Positions 8,171 through 15,624 are shown, numbered from the stretch's first letter. The stretch: 15,866 bases of DNA from Eubacteriaceae bacterium UBA4266 (GCA_002396065.1 DGWE01000093.1:1-15866), one strand, 5' to 3'. Program-made: numbers and translations. The notes: generated by a model not told the origin, from the letters alone.

Positions 8171-8225
8171 ATTCAGAGAAAATGCAGTGAATTTTTGATA
8201 AAGAATAAACAATTATTGTGAATTG

Positions 8226-8234
8226 TGGTAAACT
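8226..8234 (+). promoter_or_regulatory. Possible extended -10 promoter for the CLC gene
   Basis: TGGTAAACT fits a TG-N-TAAACT extended -10 with a start near 8241 and a leader of about 23 bases. No clear -35 is present. A small inverted repeat, ACAAT-T-ATTGT (8210-8220), lies just upstream in the -35 region and could be a regulator site. Confidence 0.4.
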
Positions 8235-8263
8235 ATGAAAAGTGAAAAAACGGAGGTGAAGCA

Positions 8264-9592
8264 ATGCCGACGGGAAGAAGAAAACCCACATTGGTGCCGC
8301 CTAAAGGGCGCTATCGCAGAGGACTGATCCTGAAAAGCACGGCAGGCGGCCTTCTCGTCGGATTGGTGGCGGGCGGCGTATCGATCATCTATCGATTCGC
8401 GAGTACATTGTTCCAGGGCGGTCAGGCTTATATTCTGGCCCACGTCACGAACATTCCGCTCATTGTGATGTATTTCATCATGCTCGCGGCGCTGGCCTTT
8501 CTCGTGCGAAAGGTGATCACCTGGGAGCCCTTCACGGCCGGTTCCGGCATTGCGGAGGTGCGCGGCGAGGTGCAGGGCTATTTCGACATGAACTGGATCA
8601 AGGTGCTCGTCGGTAAATTCGTCGGCTGCCTTCTGTCGATGGCCGGCGGGCTGTCCCTTGGTCGGGAAGGACCGTCGGTACAGCTCGGCGCAATGGCTGG
8701 GAAGGGCCTTTCCAGATTGACTCACCGCGGCAAGAAGGCGGAACATTATCTGATCACCTGCGGCGCGAGCGCCGGGCTGTCCGCGGCTTTTAACTGTCCG
8801 CTGACTGGCGTGATGTTCGCCCTTGAAACCTTCAACGCGGAATATTCGGTGAATCTGCTGTTTACCGCGCTGATCGCGTCGGTCACGGCGGATTTTGTGT
8901 CGAAGGTCTTTTTCGGAATGAGTCCGGTGTTCTCCGTGCCCCTCGATCTGTTTCTGCCCCTTTCGACGGTGGGCTTCGTGATCGCCCTCGGCGTGATCTG
9001 CGGTGTGACGGGTCAGATCTTTTATCGGTCGATGCAGCTCGCGCAGAAATTCTACGACAAGCTGCCCCTTCCTGAAAACACCGAACCGATCGTCCCCTTT
9101 TTATTGGCGGGGGTGCTCGGGCTGACGCTTCCAGGCGTGCTCGGTGACGGCCATTTGATTTTGGAACAGCTGGTTCAGGGCCAGATCGCGGTGCGGATGA
9201 TCGCACTGCTGCTGGTCGTGAAATTTGCCTATTCGATGCTCTGCTTTACTTCGAAATCGCCGGGCGGGTCCCTCGCACCGATGATCGTGCTGGGTGCCTT
9301 TGTCGGCGGGCTGTACGGCCATCTCGCAGTCCGCGCCCTCGGGCTGGACATGATGCTGATCAACAACTTCATCATTCTCGCGATGGCCGGTTACTTTGCG
9401 GCGATCGTGAGGACGCCGCTGACGGCCGTGGCGCTGGCCTGTGAACTGACAGGCAGCTTCAGCCACCTGATCTATTTTGGCATCGTGGTGACTGTAGCCG
9501 AGGTCGTCTCGTCGATGATGAAGACGGAACCGATGTACGAAGCGGGAATGAAGAACCTGATGATTAAGCATCATGTCGTCAGTGAACAATAA
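8264..9592 (+). CDS. CLC-family chloride channel/transporter
   Basis: A 442-residue membrane protein with the CLC signatures in order: GSGIAE (93-98), GREGPSVQ (133-140, with gating glutamate E135), a CGASAGLSAAFNCPLTGV segment (166-183), and SPGGSLAP (332-339). It has no CBS domains, as in short bacterial CLCs. By alignment with E. coli ClC-ec1, the internal proton glutamate E203 corresponds to T189 (FALET), central tyrosine Y445 to F399 (ELTGSF), and F357 of the GGIFAP loop to L337. E135 suggests gating or proton-linked exchange, but the other changes leave open whether it is an exchanger, a channel, or selective for another anion. GGAGG is ideally spaced before the ATG. A cation/proton antiporter gene follows after 36 bases, probably on the same transcript. 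Confidence 0.93.
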   Translation: MPTGRRKPTLVPPKGRYRRGLILKSTAGGLLVGLVAGGVSIIYRFASTLFQGGQAYILAHVTNIPLIVMYFIMLAALAFLVRKVITWEPFTAGSGIAEVRGEVQGYFDMNWIKVLVGKFVGCLLSMAGGLSLGREGPSVQLGAMAGKGLSRLTHRGKKAEHYLITCGASAGLSAAFNCPLTGVMFALETFNAEYSVNLLFTALIASVTADFVSKVFFGMSPVFSVPLDLFLPLSTVGFVIALGVICGVTGQIFYRSMQLAQKFYDKLPLPENTEPIVPFLLAGVLGLTLPGVLGDGHLILEQLVQGQIAVRMIALLLVVKFAYSMLCFTSKSPGGSLAPMIVLGAFVGGLYGHLAVRALGLDMMLINNFIILAMAGYFAAIVRTPLTAVALACELTGSFSHLIYFGIVVTVAEVVSSMMKTEPMYEAGMKNLMIKHHVVSEQ

Positions 9593-9628
9593 ATAACGAC
9601 AATAAAGAAAGACAAATGGAGGTAAGTG

Positions 9629-10975
9629 ATGCAAGGCTATAAGTTTCTTTTAGATTTGGCACTCATACTTTTGTCGACAAAGGTATTGGGCCTCTTGACC
9701 AAGCGGGTCCAGATGCCGCAGGTCGTCGGTGCGCTTTTGGCCGGGCTGATTCTCGGGCCGGCGATGCTGAATGTCATCTCTGAAACGCAGTTTATTAAGG
9801 ATTCGGCGGAAATCGGCGTCATCGTGCTGATGTTCACGGCTGGACTTGAAACGGATGTCCACGAATTGAAGCGCACCGGGAAGGCGTCTTTCGTCATCGC
9901 CTTGATCGGCGTCATCGTGCCGCTGATCGGCGGGTATTTCGTTGCGAAGTACTTCAACCGGCCGGGAATGATGAGCTCGGGTCTGTCGGCGCCGTTGTAC
10001 CTGCAGAACCTGTTCATCGGGGTCATTCTGACGGCGACCTCGGTTTCAATCACGGTGGAAACCCTGAAGGAAATCGGCAAGCTCAATACCCACTCGGGCA
10101 ACGCGATTCTCGGCGCTGCGATTATCGACGATGTCCTCGGCATCATCGCACTGACGATTGTCACGTCGATGGCGGATACGTCGGTGTCGATCGTGATGGT
10201 GCTCCTCAAGATCGCCGGCTTTTTCGTCTTTGCCGGTGTGGCGGGCTATTTCTTCCTGAAATTTTTCCGCTGGTGGACGCAGAAATCGGAAAAGGGCCTG
10301 AGACGCCACACGATTATCGCCTTCGTCTTCTGCCTGCTGATTTCTTACTGCGCTGAAAAATTCTTCGGCGTGGCCGACATTACCGGGGCCTTCATCGCGG
10401 GGCTGGTCATTTCGATGACGCCAAAGCGGGAATACGTGGCCAATCGATTCAGCACGCTGTCGTATCTCTACCTTTCGCCGATCTTCTTCGCGAGCATTGG
10501 CCTGGAAGTGGAACTGCCGTCGATGAACTCAACCGTCATCATGTTCTCGGTGATTCTCGTGCTGGTGGCCATTGTAACCAAAATTATTGGCTGTGGTGTC
10601 GGCGCGCTGGTCTGTCATTACAAAAAATATCAGAGCCTGCGCATCGGCGTCGGCATGATTTCCAGAGGGGAAGTTGCGCTGATCGTCGCGAGCAAAGGGC
10701 AGGCCTTGGGGCTGATCTCCAAAGCATTTATCGGGCCGGTGATCCTCGTCGTCATCATCACGACGATTGTCACGCCGATCATGCTCAAATCCGTATTTGC
10801 CCGGACGATGAAATACACGCCGCAGGGACTTGCCGCACAGGCAGCGGCGGCTGGCGTCCAAAACGACGACTTTCAGGAAAACAAGTTCGCCCGAACCTAC
10901 GAAAATGTCTCCGCGATGCAGGACAGCGGCAAAGGGCTTCCGGACGATGCCAAGGATTCAGACAAAGAAAATTAA
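9629..10975 (+). CDS. CPA2-family cation/proton antiporter
   Basis: A 448-residue membrane protein with the Na+/H+ exchanger domain over about 1-390 and a hydrophilic, acidic C-terminal tail of about 55 residues with no TrkA domain. The N-terminal TM motif PQVVGALLAGLILGP and the ion-site pair D167-D168 (AAIIDDVLG) are as in NapA-like CPA2 antiporters, where a double Asp usually marks electrogenic exchange. K318 (VTKIIGCG) may match the conserved TM10 Lys of NapA, and R346 (MISRGEVALIVA) is the invariant Arg. It probably exchanges Na+ or K+ for protons. GTG at 9626 is in frame, but GGAGG lies 6 bases before ATG 9629 and only 3 before the GTG, so the ATG is chosen. It follows the CLC gene by 36 bases and ends at a terminator. 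Confidence 0.9.
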   Translation: MQGYKFLLDLALILLSTKVLGLLTKRVQMPQVVGALLAGLILGPAMLNVISETQFIKDSAEIGVIVLMFTAGLETDVHELKRTGKASFVIALIGVIVPLIGGYFVAKYFNRPGMMSSGLSAPLYLQNLFIGVILTATSVSITVETLKEIGKLNTHSGNAILGAAIIDDVLGIIALTIVTSMADTSVSIVMVLLKIAGFFVFAGVAGYFFLKFFRWWTQKSEKGLRRHTIIAFVFCLLISYCAEKFFGVADITGAFIAGLVISMTPKREYVANRFSTLSYLYLSPIFFASIGLEVELPSMNSTVIMFSVILVLVAIVTKIIGCGVGALVCHYKKYQSLRIGVGMISRGEVALIVASKGQALGLISKAFIGPVILVVIITTIVTPIMLKSVFARTMKYTPQGLAAQAAAAGVQNDDFQENKFARTYENVSAMQDSGKGLPDDAKDSDKEN

Positions 10976-10984
10976 GATCGTTAA

Positions 10985-11023
10985 CGTCAAAAACTCCGGC
11001 TCTGCAGTCGGAGTTTTTTGACG
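10985..11023 (+). terminator. Rho-independent terminator after the antiporter
   Basis: Core stem AAAAACTCCG with CGGAGTTTTT (10989-10998 and 11009-11018) around a 10-base loop, extendable outward by CGTC/GACG with one bulged T. The T6 run at 11014-11019 serves as the U tract. It starts 10 bases after the antiporter stop. Confidence 0.88.
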
Positions 11024-11039
11024 AGGTTTAAAAAAACCC

Positions 11040-11071
11040 TTGCTTTTTTGATGGTCCTTTGTTATTATAAT
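11040..11071 (+). promoter_or_regulatory. Promoter of the tRNA-Leu gene
   Basis: A perfect TATAAT at 11066-11071 lies 12 bases before the tRNA. TTGCTT at 11040-11045 is the best -35, but the spacer would be 20 bases; at 17 bases the hexamer is CTTTTT. The -10 is convincing and the -35 assignment is uncertain. Confidence 0.6.
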
Positions 11072-11083
11072 CTAGTCAGCAGT

Positions 11084-11170
11084 GCCGAAGTGATGGAATT
11101 GGCAGACTTGGCGGACTCAAAATCCGTTGGTAGCGATACCGTGTGGGTTCGAATCCCACCTTCGGCACCA
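11084..11170 (+). tRNA. tRNA-Leu (anticodon CAA)
   Basis: An 87-base class II tRNA reading UUG codons. The acceptor stem pairs GCCGAAG (11084-11090) with CTTCGGC (11160-11166), followed by discriminator A and an encoded CCA (11168-11170). The anticodon stem GCGGA/TCCGT closes the seven-base loop CTCAAAA with anticodon CAA. The long variable arm has a GGTA/TACC stem with loop GCGA, typical of tRNA-Leu. The T arm is GTGGG-TTCGAAT-CCCAC. It stands alone between two terminators. Confidence 0.97.
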
Positions 11171-11181
11171 GATTAAAAAAT

Positions 11182-11216
11182 AAAAGTGCTTCTGAAATTT
11201 TCAAAAGCACTTTTTT
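11182..11216. terminator. Bidirectional terminator between tRNA-Leu and aroK
   Basis: The stem pairs 11182-11196 with 11200-11214 around a 3-base loop. The one imperfect pair (11192 against 11204) is C/A on the plus strand but G-U on the minus strand. T6 follows on the plus strand, and the A-rich stretch 11174-11185 gives a U-rich tract on the minus strand. It sits between the convergent tRNA-Leu and aroK genes, so it probably ends both. Confidence 0.88.
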
Positions 11217-11227
11217 GTTTGCTTAAT

Positions 11228-11803
11228 TTACGACTCTGTGATGCGTTCCTGGCGGTCCTGCCACATTTCGGCGAATATGGAAATAGAATCGATCACATCT
11301 TCAAGGGAGAGAATGTCGGTTTCGGTTTTAATGTCTGACGCGGCGTCGTAATACGCTTTGCGTTTGAGTTTCATAACGCCGATTTTTTTGAGAAGTTCTT
11401 CGTGGGTCGGCGCGTCAGCGAGCAGTGGGCGCACGTTATTTTCGTCTTTTTCGAGACGGTCTGCGAGGACGTCGTCGGCGCAGATCAGCTCAACGGTGAA
11501 GCAGTTATCCTTTAACAGCTTCTGGTTTTCTTCAGAAAGGGGCAGGCCGCCGCCGCAGGCGATGACACAGCCTTTCGGGTGGGACGTGTCCAAAATGTCC
11601 TTTAAAGTCTGAGTTTCCATTTTGCGGAAAGCCGGTTCACCGTCTTCTTTAAAAATGGTTTCAATGGTTTTACCGGCGGTTTGAGCAATGATCGCGTCGG
11701 TGTCGTAAAAGCCGTAGTGGAGCTCGTGGGATAACGCTCGTCCGACCGTGGTTTTGCCGACACCCATGTAGCCGATCAAAGCAATATTTTTTGGCATGGT
11801 CAT
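11228..11803 (-). CDS. aroK: Shikimate kinase
   Basis: Phosphorylates shikimate at the 3-OH with ATP, a late common step of aromatic amino acid synthesis. The 191-residue cytosolic P-loop protein has Walker A GYMGVGKT (11-18), shikimate-binding D34/D36 (DTD), R60 in the FR..E segment, the GGG motif at 84-86 (ACGGGLP) and lid Arg R125 (RPLL). Length is slightly above the usual 165-175 because of a C-terminal helix. AGGAGG lies 10 bases before the first ATG; a second ATG two codons later is possible but worse spaced. aroD lies 54 bases upstream on the same strand, and a second promoter in that gap may drive aroK alone. A bidirectional terminator follows. Confidence 0.96.
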   Translation of the reverse strand: MTMPKNIALIGYMGVGKTTVGRALSHELHYGFYDTDAIIAQTAGKTIETIFKEDGEPAFRKMETQTLKDILDTSHPKGCVIACGGGLPLSEENQKLLKDNCFTVELICADDVLADRLEKDENNVRPLLADAPTHEELLKKIGVMKLKRKAYYDAASDIKTETDILSLEDVIDSISIFAEMWQDRQERITES

Positions 11804-11840
11804 GATTGAGTAGCCTCCTATTTTGATAAGTTTTCTATTG

Positions 11841-11869
11841 ATAATACCGAAGAAGGCTTAAAGGTGCAA
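11841..11869 (-). promoter_or_regulatory. Internal promoter for aroK
   Basis: On the minus strand TTGCAC (11864-11869), a 17-base spacer and TATTAT (11841-11846) form a good promoter. Its -35 lies within the last codons of aroD and the spacer spans the aroD stop. The start would be near 11834, about 30 bases before the aroK ATG. Confidence 0.6.
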
Positions 11870-12613
11870 GTCTTTTCTGAAAGCACGGATCGCGTCGGGC
11901 GTAAGCTGTCCAGGTGCTGTGGCGTCGGATTCAGATAATGCCGCGTAGGTCAGGCTGCCGCCGAAGTATTCTGGCGCAATGCGCAGCAGCTTGCCGGGTT
12001 CGCCCATCATGATGAAAATGATCGGCTTTTTCCAATGTCCTTTCTGGAGAAAGCGGAGCAGAACAGAGGCCGACTGCAGAATGTCGCTTTTATCTTCGGC
12101 CCACATGGCGACTTTGATGACGTCGGGGCCCAGCTCAGCGATGTCGTAGAGCTTTTGCTTAAAAGCCTTGGGCTTCAGCGTTTTCTTGAAATTGTGGTAG
12201 GACAGAATCAGCCGTTTATCCTGTTTGTGAGCTTCCTTGCGAAGGGTTTTGATGACTTTTTCAGAATTGCCGGCTTCAGCGTCGATGTAGGCGACGGCCT
12301 GGTGTGCGAGCGCCTTCAATGCCGCGTGGCTGCGGACGGCTTCGTCGGCCTCGGCACAGGCGCCGCCTTCTTCAAAGCTCCGGAAGGTGTAGAGAATCGG
12401 AACTTGTTTTTCGGCCAGTGCGTCGAGACACGCGGCCTGTTCGTCGTCTGTCATCATGCCGAGGGCGTCCCGGCGCCATTCGATCAGATCGGGCTTTAAA
12501 GCCGCGGCCTGTTCGGCGTAATCGGACAGTGCGTCTTTCTGAGTGGGACCGATTGGGATACAGAGCGCGAAAGTATAAGGCTCTAAAATAAAGGATTGAC
12601 TTAAAGATTTCAT
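11858..12613 (-). CDS. aroD: 3-dehydroquinate dehydratase, type I
   Basis: Converts 3-dehydroquinate to 3-dehydroshikimate through a Schiff base, two steps before shikimate kinase. At 251 residues it is full length for the type I class I aldolase-like barrel. Active-site residues, with Salmonella/E. coli equivalents in brackets, are E45, R47 and D49 in IEWRRD (E46, R48, D50), R78 in TFRS (R82), H140 in LSYHNF (H143), Schiff-base K167 in VIKVAMW (K170), R211 (R213) and Q236 in APGQL (Q236). No Shine-Dalgarno-like sequence precedes the ATG, and no other start codon fits before the conserved core. A promoter sits so close that the transcript probably starts on the ATG (leaderless). aroK follows 54 bases downstream. 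Confidence 0.95.
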   Translation of the reverse strand: MKSLSQSFILEPYTFALCIPIGPTQKDALSDYAEQAAALKPDLIEWRRDALGMMTDDEQAACLDALAEKQVPILYTFRSFEEGGACAEADEAVRSHAALKALAHQAVAYIDAEAGNSEKVIKTLRKEAHKQDKRLILSYHNFKKTLKPKAFKQKLYDIAELGPDVIKVAMWAEDKSDILQSASVLLRFLQKGHWKKPIIFIMMGEPGKLLRIAPEYFGGSLTYAALSESDATAPGQLTPDAIRAFRKDLHL

Positions 12614-12619
12614 AATTTA

Positions 12620-12648
12620 AGTTTACGCTTCATCGGTTAAATTTTCAA
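12620..12648 (-). promoter_or_regulatory. aroD promoter, predicted to give a leaderless mRNA
   Basis: On the minus strand TTGAAA (12643-12648), exactly 17 bases, then TAAACT (12620-12625) is a strong sigma-A-type promoter. Only six bases (TAAATT) separate the -10 from the aroD ATG, so a normal start 6-8 bases past the -10 falls on or next to the A of the ATG. Confidence 0.65.
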
Positions 12649-12652
12649 GTTG

Positions 12653-12661
12653 TGCTATAAT
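12653..12661 (+). promoter_or_regulatory. Extended -10 promoter for the P-type ATPase gene
   Basis: TGCTATAAT is a perfect TG-N-TATAAT extended -10. The hexamer at 17-base spacing, TCGGTT, is weak. The start would be near 12668 with a leader of about 43 bases containing GGGAGGAGG before the ATG. It overlaps the opposing aroD promoter region. Confidence 0.6.
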
Positions 12662-12710
12662 AAAAACGAATTTACAAGCATCACGTACAGCGCGGGAGGA
12701 GGCAAGTCAA

Positions 12711-15083
12711 ATGACAGGTTTATCGTCGAAGCAGGCTGCGCAATTAATGGCTGACGGCAAGGGCAATACCCAGGTTGCCAAGTCAGCTAAAACCGTCAAA
12801 CAGATCGTCAAAGAAAATACGCTGACCTACTTCAACTTGATTTTCGTCGTATTGGCTCTGCTTTTAATTGTGAGCGGCGCCTGGAATTCGCTGACCTTTC
12901 TGCCCGTGATCATTGCGAACACGTTAATTGGGATCATTCAAGAGATTCAAGCGAAAAGGGTGCTGGACAAGCTGACGATTATGAACGCCCCGGTGTCGAT
13001 CGTGTACCGTGACGGCAGGCCGAAGAAAATGCGCACGGAACAATTGGTGCTGGGTGATGTGGTGGTGCTGGAAGGCGGCACGCAGATTCCGGCGGACGCC
13101 GAAGTGATCTCCGGCGAGATCGCGGTCAACGAAGCGTTATTAACTGGGGAAGCCGACGAAATCACGAAACAGCCCGGCGATGAGCTGATGTCCGGTTCGT
13201 TCGTGGTGTCGGGGAAATGCGCGGCGCGGTTGACCCACGTCGGCGCCGACGCCTACATCAACAAGCTGACCTTGAAGGCTAAGGCTGTGGAAACCGACGA
13301 CCGCTCCGAAATGGTGCGCGCCATTGACGGAATCGTCAAACTCGCTGGAATTGTGATCATTCCCATCGGGATCCTGCTGCTTTACCAGAGCATTGGCACG
13401 GCGGGCAGCTCCTTCACCAGTGCGGTGCCGTCGATGGTCGCCGCGGTCATCGGCATGATTCCGGAAGGGCTTTACCTCTTGCTTTCGGTGACGCTGGCGG
13501 TTTCAGCGATGCGCTTGGCCCGCAAGCAGGTCATGCTTCACGATATGAAGAGCATCGAGTCGCTGGCGCGGGTCGACGTGGTCTGCGTCGACAAGACCGG
13601 AACGATTACGGACAACGCAATGCTCGTCGCCGACGCCGTGCCGGTGCGGCAGATGAACCGGGCGCAGATGGAGCGCGCGGGAGATTTGGTGAGCCGCTAT
13701 TTAGGCGCCCTCGACGACAGCAACGCGACCTCCGAGGCCATGATCGATTATTTTGGCGAGATGAAGAGTGGGGACGCGCTCGAGACGCTGCCCTTTTCGT
13801 CACGCTACAAATATTCGGCCGTGCGTTTCAGAGAGGGCGTTTTTGTGCTCGGGGCGCCCGAAATCGTACTGAAGCGCCATTTCAATCTGTATCAGGATGA
13901 AGTCAACCATTACGCGGCCAAGGGCTACCGCGTCGTCGTATTCGGACAGGCCGTGAACGCGGGTGCCATTCCTCAAAACGGTCTGGATCAATGCGATGTC
14001 GATCCGATATTTTTCATCATGCTCCAGAATCCGATCCGGGAAAACGCGGCTGAAACCTTCAAATACTTTGCGAGCCAGGGCGTGGCGGTCAAGGTGATTT
14101 CCGGGGACAATCCGGTGACGGTCTCGGAGGTCGCCAAACGGGCGGGCATTGCCGGCGCGGATCACTACGTCAACGCCCAGACGCTGAATTCTAAACAGGA
14201 TATTGACGACGCCGTTAAAACTACGACGGTGTTTGGCCGGGTGACGCCGGAACAAAAGCGCGAGATCGTCCACGCACTGCAGGCTCAGGGCCACACCGTG
14301 GCGATGACGGGCGACGGCGTCAACGATATCCTCGCGATGAAGGATTCGGACTGTTCCATCGCGATGGCGTCTGGCTCAGAGGCTGCCGTTCAGGCGGCAC
14401 AGGTCGCATTGCTCGACTCTGATTTTTCCCATATGCCCCAGATAGTCTCGGAAGGGCGGCGGGTCATCAACAACATCGAGCGCTCCGCGACGCTGTTTTT
14501 GGTGAAGAATATCTTTTCGTTTTTACTTTCGATCTTCACGATCGTCAGTATCATCAAATACCCGCTGACGCCGTCGCAGATCTCACTGGTGTCGATGTTC
14601 AACATCGGCATCCCGGCGTTCTTCCTCGCGATGGAACCCAATAACCGGCGCATCGAGGGGCATTTCATCCAGCGGGTCATGCTCCGAGCCATGCCGGCCG
14701 CGCTGACGGACTTCTTCATGATCGCCGCGATGGTTGTTTTCGGACAGACCTTTGGTGTCGCCACCAGAGATATTTCGGTGGCTTCGACGTTCCTGCTGGC
14801 CATTGTCGGCTTCATCATCCTGTTCAATATCTCGAAGCCGCTCAATCCGTTCCGTGGCATCGTCATCGCAGGCTGTATTGCCGGACTCGTCGTTTTGGCA
14901 GTGACGATGAATTCGTTGTTTGATATTCAGTTCGTTTCGGTCAAATGTGTGATGCTGTTCGTGCTCTTTGCGGTCGCGACGGTGCCGTGTATGCAGGTTT
15001 TGACGAAATTTTTTATCTTTATCGATCATTTGGCCGCGAAACGGACGGGCAAGAAAACCATCGCGTATGAAAATTTTGAATAA
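12711..15083 (+). CDS. P-type cation ATPase, CtpE-like (probable Ca2+ transporter)
   Basis: A 790-residue membrane ATPase. In order: two N-terminal membrane helices (about 40-80), the actuator domain with LLTGEAD (143-149), helices M3-M4 with PEGL (251-254), the phosphorylation motif DKTGTIT (D294), an N domain with GAPE (381-384), SGDN (464-467), the hinge TGDGVND (533-539), and about six C-terminal helices. There is no N-terminal metal-binding domain or CPC motif, so it is not a copper or zinc P1B pump. PEGL in M4, TGEA instead of TGES, and the overall sequence layout resemble mycobacterial CtpE, reported as a calcium importer; the ion is therefore inferred, and Mg2+ or other cations remain possible. 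GGGAGGAGG lies 8 bases before the ATG. An acidic unknown gene follows after 25 bases. Confidence 0.92.
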   Translation: MTGLSSKQAAQLMADGKGNTQVAKSAKTVKQIVKENTLTYFNLIFVVLALLLIVSGAWNSLTFLPVIIANTLIGIIQEIQAKRVLDKLTIMNAPVSIVYRDGRPKKMRTEQLVLGDVVVLEGGTQIPADAEVISGEIAVNEALLTGEADEITKQPGDELMSGSFVVSGKCAARLTHVGADAYINKLTLKAKAVETDDRSEMVRAIDGIVKLAGIVIIPIGILLLYQSIGTAGSSFTSAVPSMVAAVIGMIPEGLYLLLSVTLAVSAMRLARKQVMLHDMKSIESLARVDVVCVDKTGTITDNAMLVADAVPVRQMNRAQMERAGDLVSRYLGALDDSNATSEAMIDYFGEMKSGDALETLPFSSRYKYSAVRFREGVFVLGAPEIVLKRHFNLYQDEVNHYAAKGYRVVVFGQAVNAGAIPQNGLDQCDVDPIFFIMLQNPIRENAAETFKYFASQGVAVKVISGDNPVTVSEVAKRAGIAGADHYVNAQTLNSKQDIDDAVKTTTVFGRVTPEQKREIVHALQAQGHTVAMTGDGVNDILAMKDSDCSIAMASGSEAAVQAAQVALLDSDFSHMPQIVSEGRRVINNIERSATLFLVKNIFSFLLSIFTIVSIIKYPLTPSQISLVSMFNIGIPAFFLAMEPNNRRIEGHFIQRVMLRAMPAALTDFFMIAAMVVFGQTFGVATRDISVASTFLLAIVGFIILFNISKPLNPFRGIVIAGCIAGLVVLAVTMNSLFDIQFVSVKCVMLFVLFAVATVPCMQVLTKFFIFIDHLAAKRTGKKTIAYENFE

Positions 15084-15108
15084 AATGTAAAAAAGGGAGG
15101 CATAGATA

Positions 15109-15624
15109 ATGAAAATGATTGGACCATCGGCAGACGCGCTTTTGAAAATGTGTGTCATTGCGAAATCTGACGAAGAAAAAGAGGAATTGGAAAGCAAGGG
15201 GCAGGTCGATCCCAAGACCCTCGAAGCGTCGCCCCTCGACAAACATTACAGCAGCATGAATCAAAATCGCTACACTCTCGAAGTGGGCGTGGATCCAAAT
15301 CTCGAATACGACATCACCGGCGTGATGCAGACGCTGGAAAATTTAGGGGACGCCCCGGATTATCACGTGGTCGACTGGAACAGCGCCCAGGTGTTCATGG
15401 CGACCGTCATGCGGATTGCGACGCAGAACGCGCTGGCGGATTTCGCTCAGGGCGATTCGAGCAAGCTGATGCTGACTGAAAAAGAAGATCTGTCTGATGT
15501 CGTTCAGAAGGTGCCGGAAATTTGGGTTATGAAGCAGTTTTACGACGCGTGCTTCGACGATTTAGACCGCGACTTTTCGGACAACACCTTTGCAGTGTCG
15601 CTGAAGACCATCGAAGAAGATTAA
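15109..15624 (+). CDS. Acidic protein of unknown function behind the ATPase
   Basis: I do not recognise this 171-residue protein. It has no signal peptide or membrane helix and is strongly acidic: about 34 Asp/Glu against 15 Lys/Arg by hand count. The N-terminal part carries a charged stretch (SDEEKEELESKG), the middle (about 54-110) looks like a mixed alpha/beta core, and the C-terminal part has the Asp-rich run DDLDRDFSDN (about 150-159). That run has alternating Asp residues but lacks the Gly and terminal Glu of an EF-hand, so no calcium-binding domain is claimed. GGGAGG with good spacing precedes the ATG. The gene starts 25 bases after the ATPase stop and ends at a terminator, so it is almost certainly cotranscribed with the ATPase and may be real and functionally linked. 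Confidence 0.8.
   Translation: MKMIGPSADALLKMCVIAKSDEEKEELESKGQVDPKTLEASPLDKHYSSMNQNRYTLEVGVDPNLEYDITGVMQTLENLGDAPDYHVVDWNSAQVFMATVMRIATQNALADFAQGDSSKLMLTEKEDLSDVVQKVPEIWVMKQFYDACFDDLDRDFSDNTFAVSLKTIEED

Noticed and set aside
11084..11170. tRNA-Leu as an integration site for a mobile element
   Set aside because: No integrase, repeated tRNA 3' end or foreign-looking genes are found on either side; the flanks are ordinary metabolic genes with their own terminators.
15550..15600. EF-hand-like calcium loop in the acidic protein (DDLDRDFSDN)
   Set aside because: Asp residues alternate as at loop positions 1, 3 and 5, but the required Gly at 6 and Glu/Asp at 12 are missing, so no EF-hand is called.
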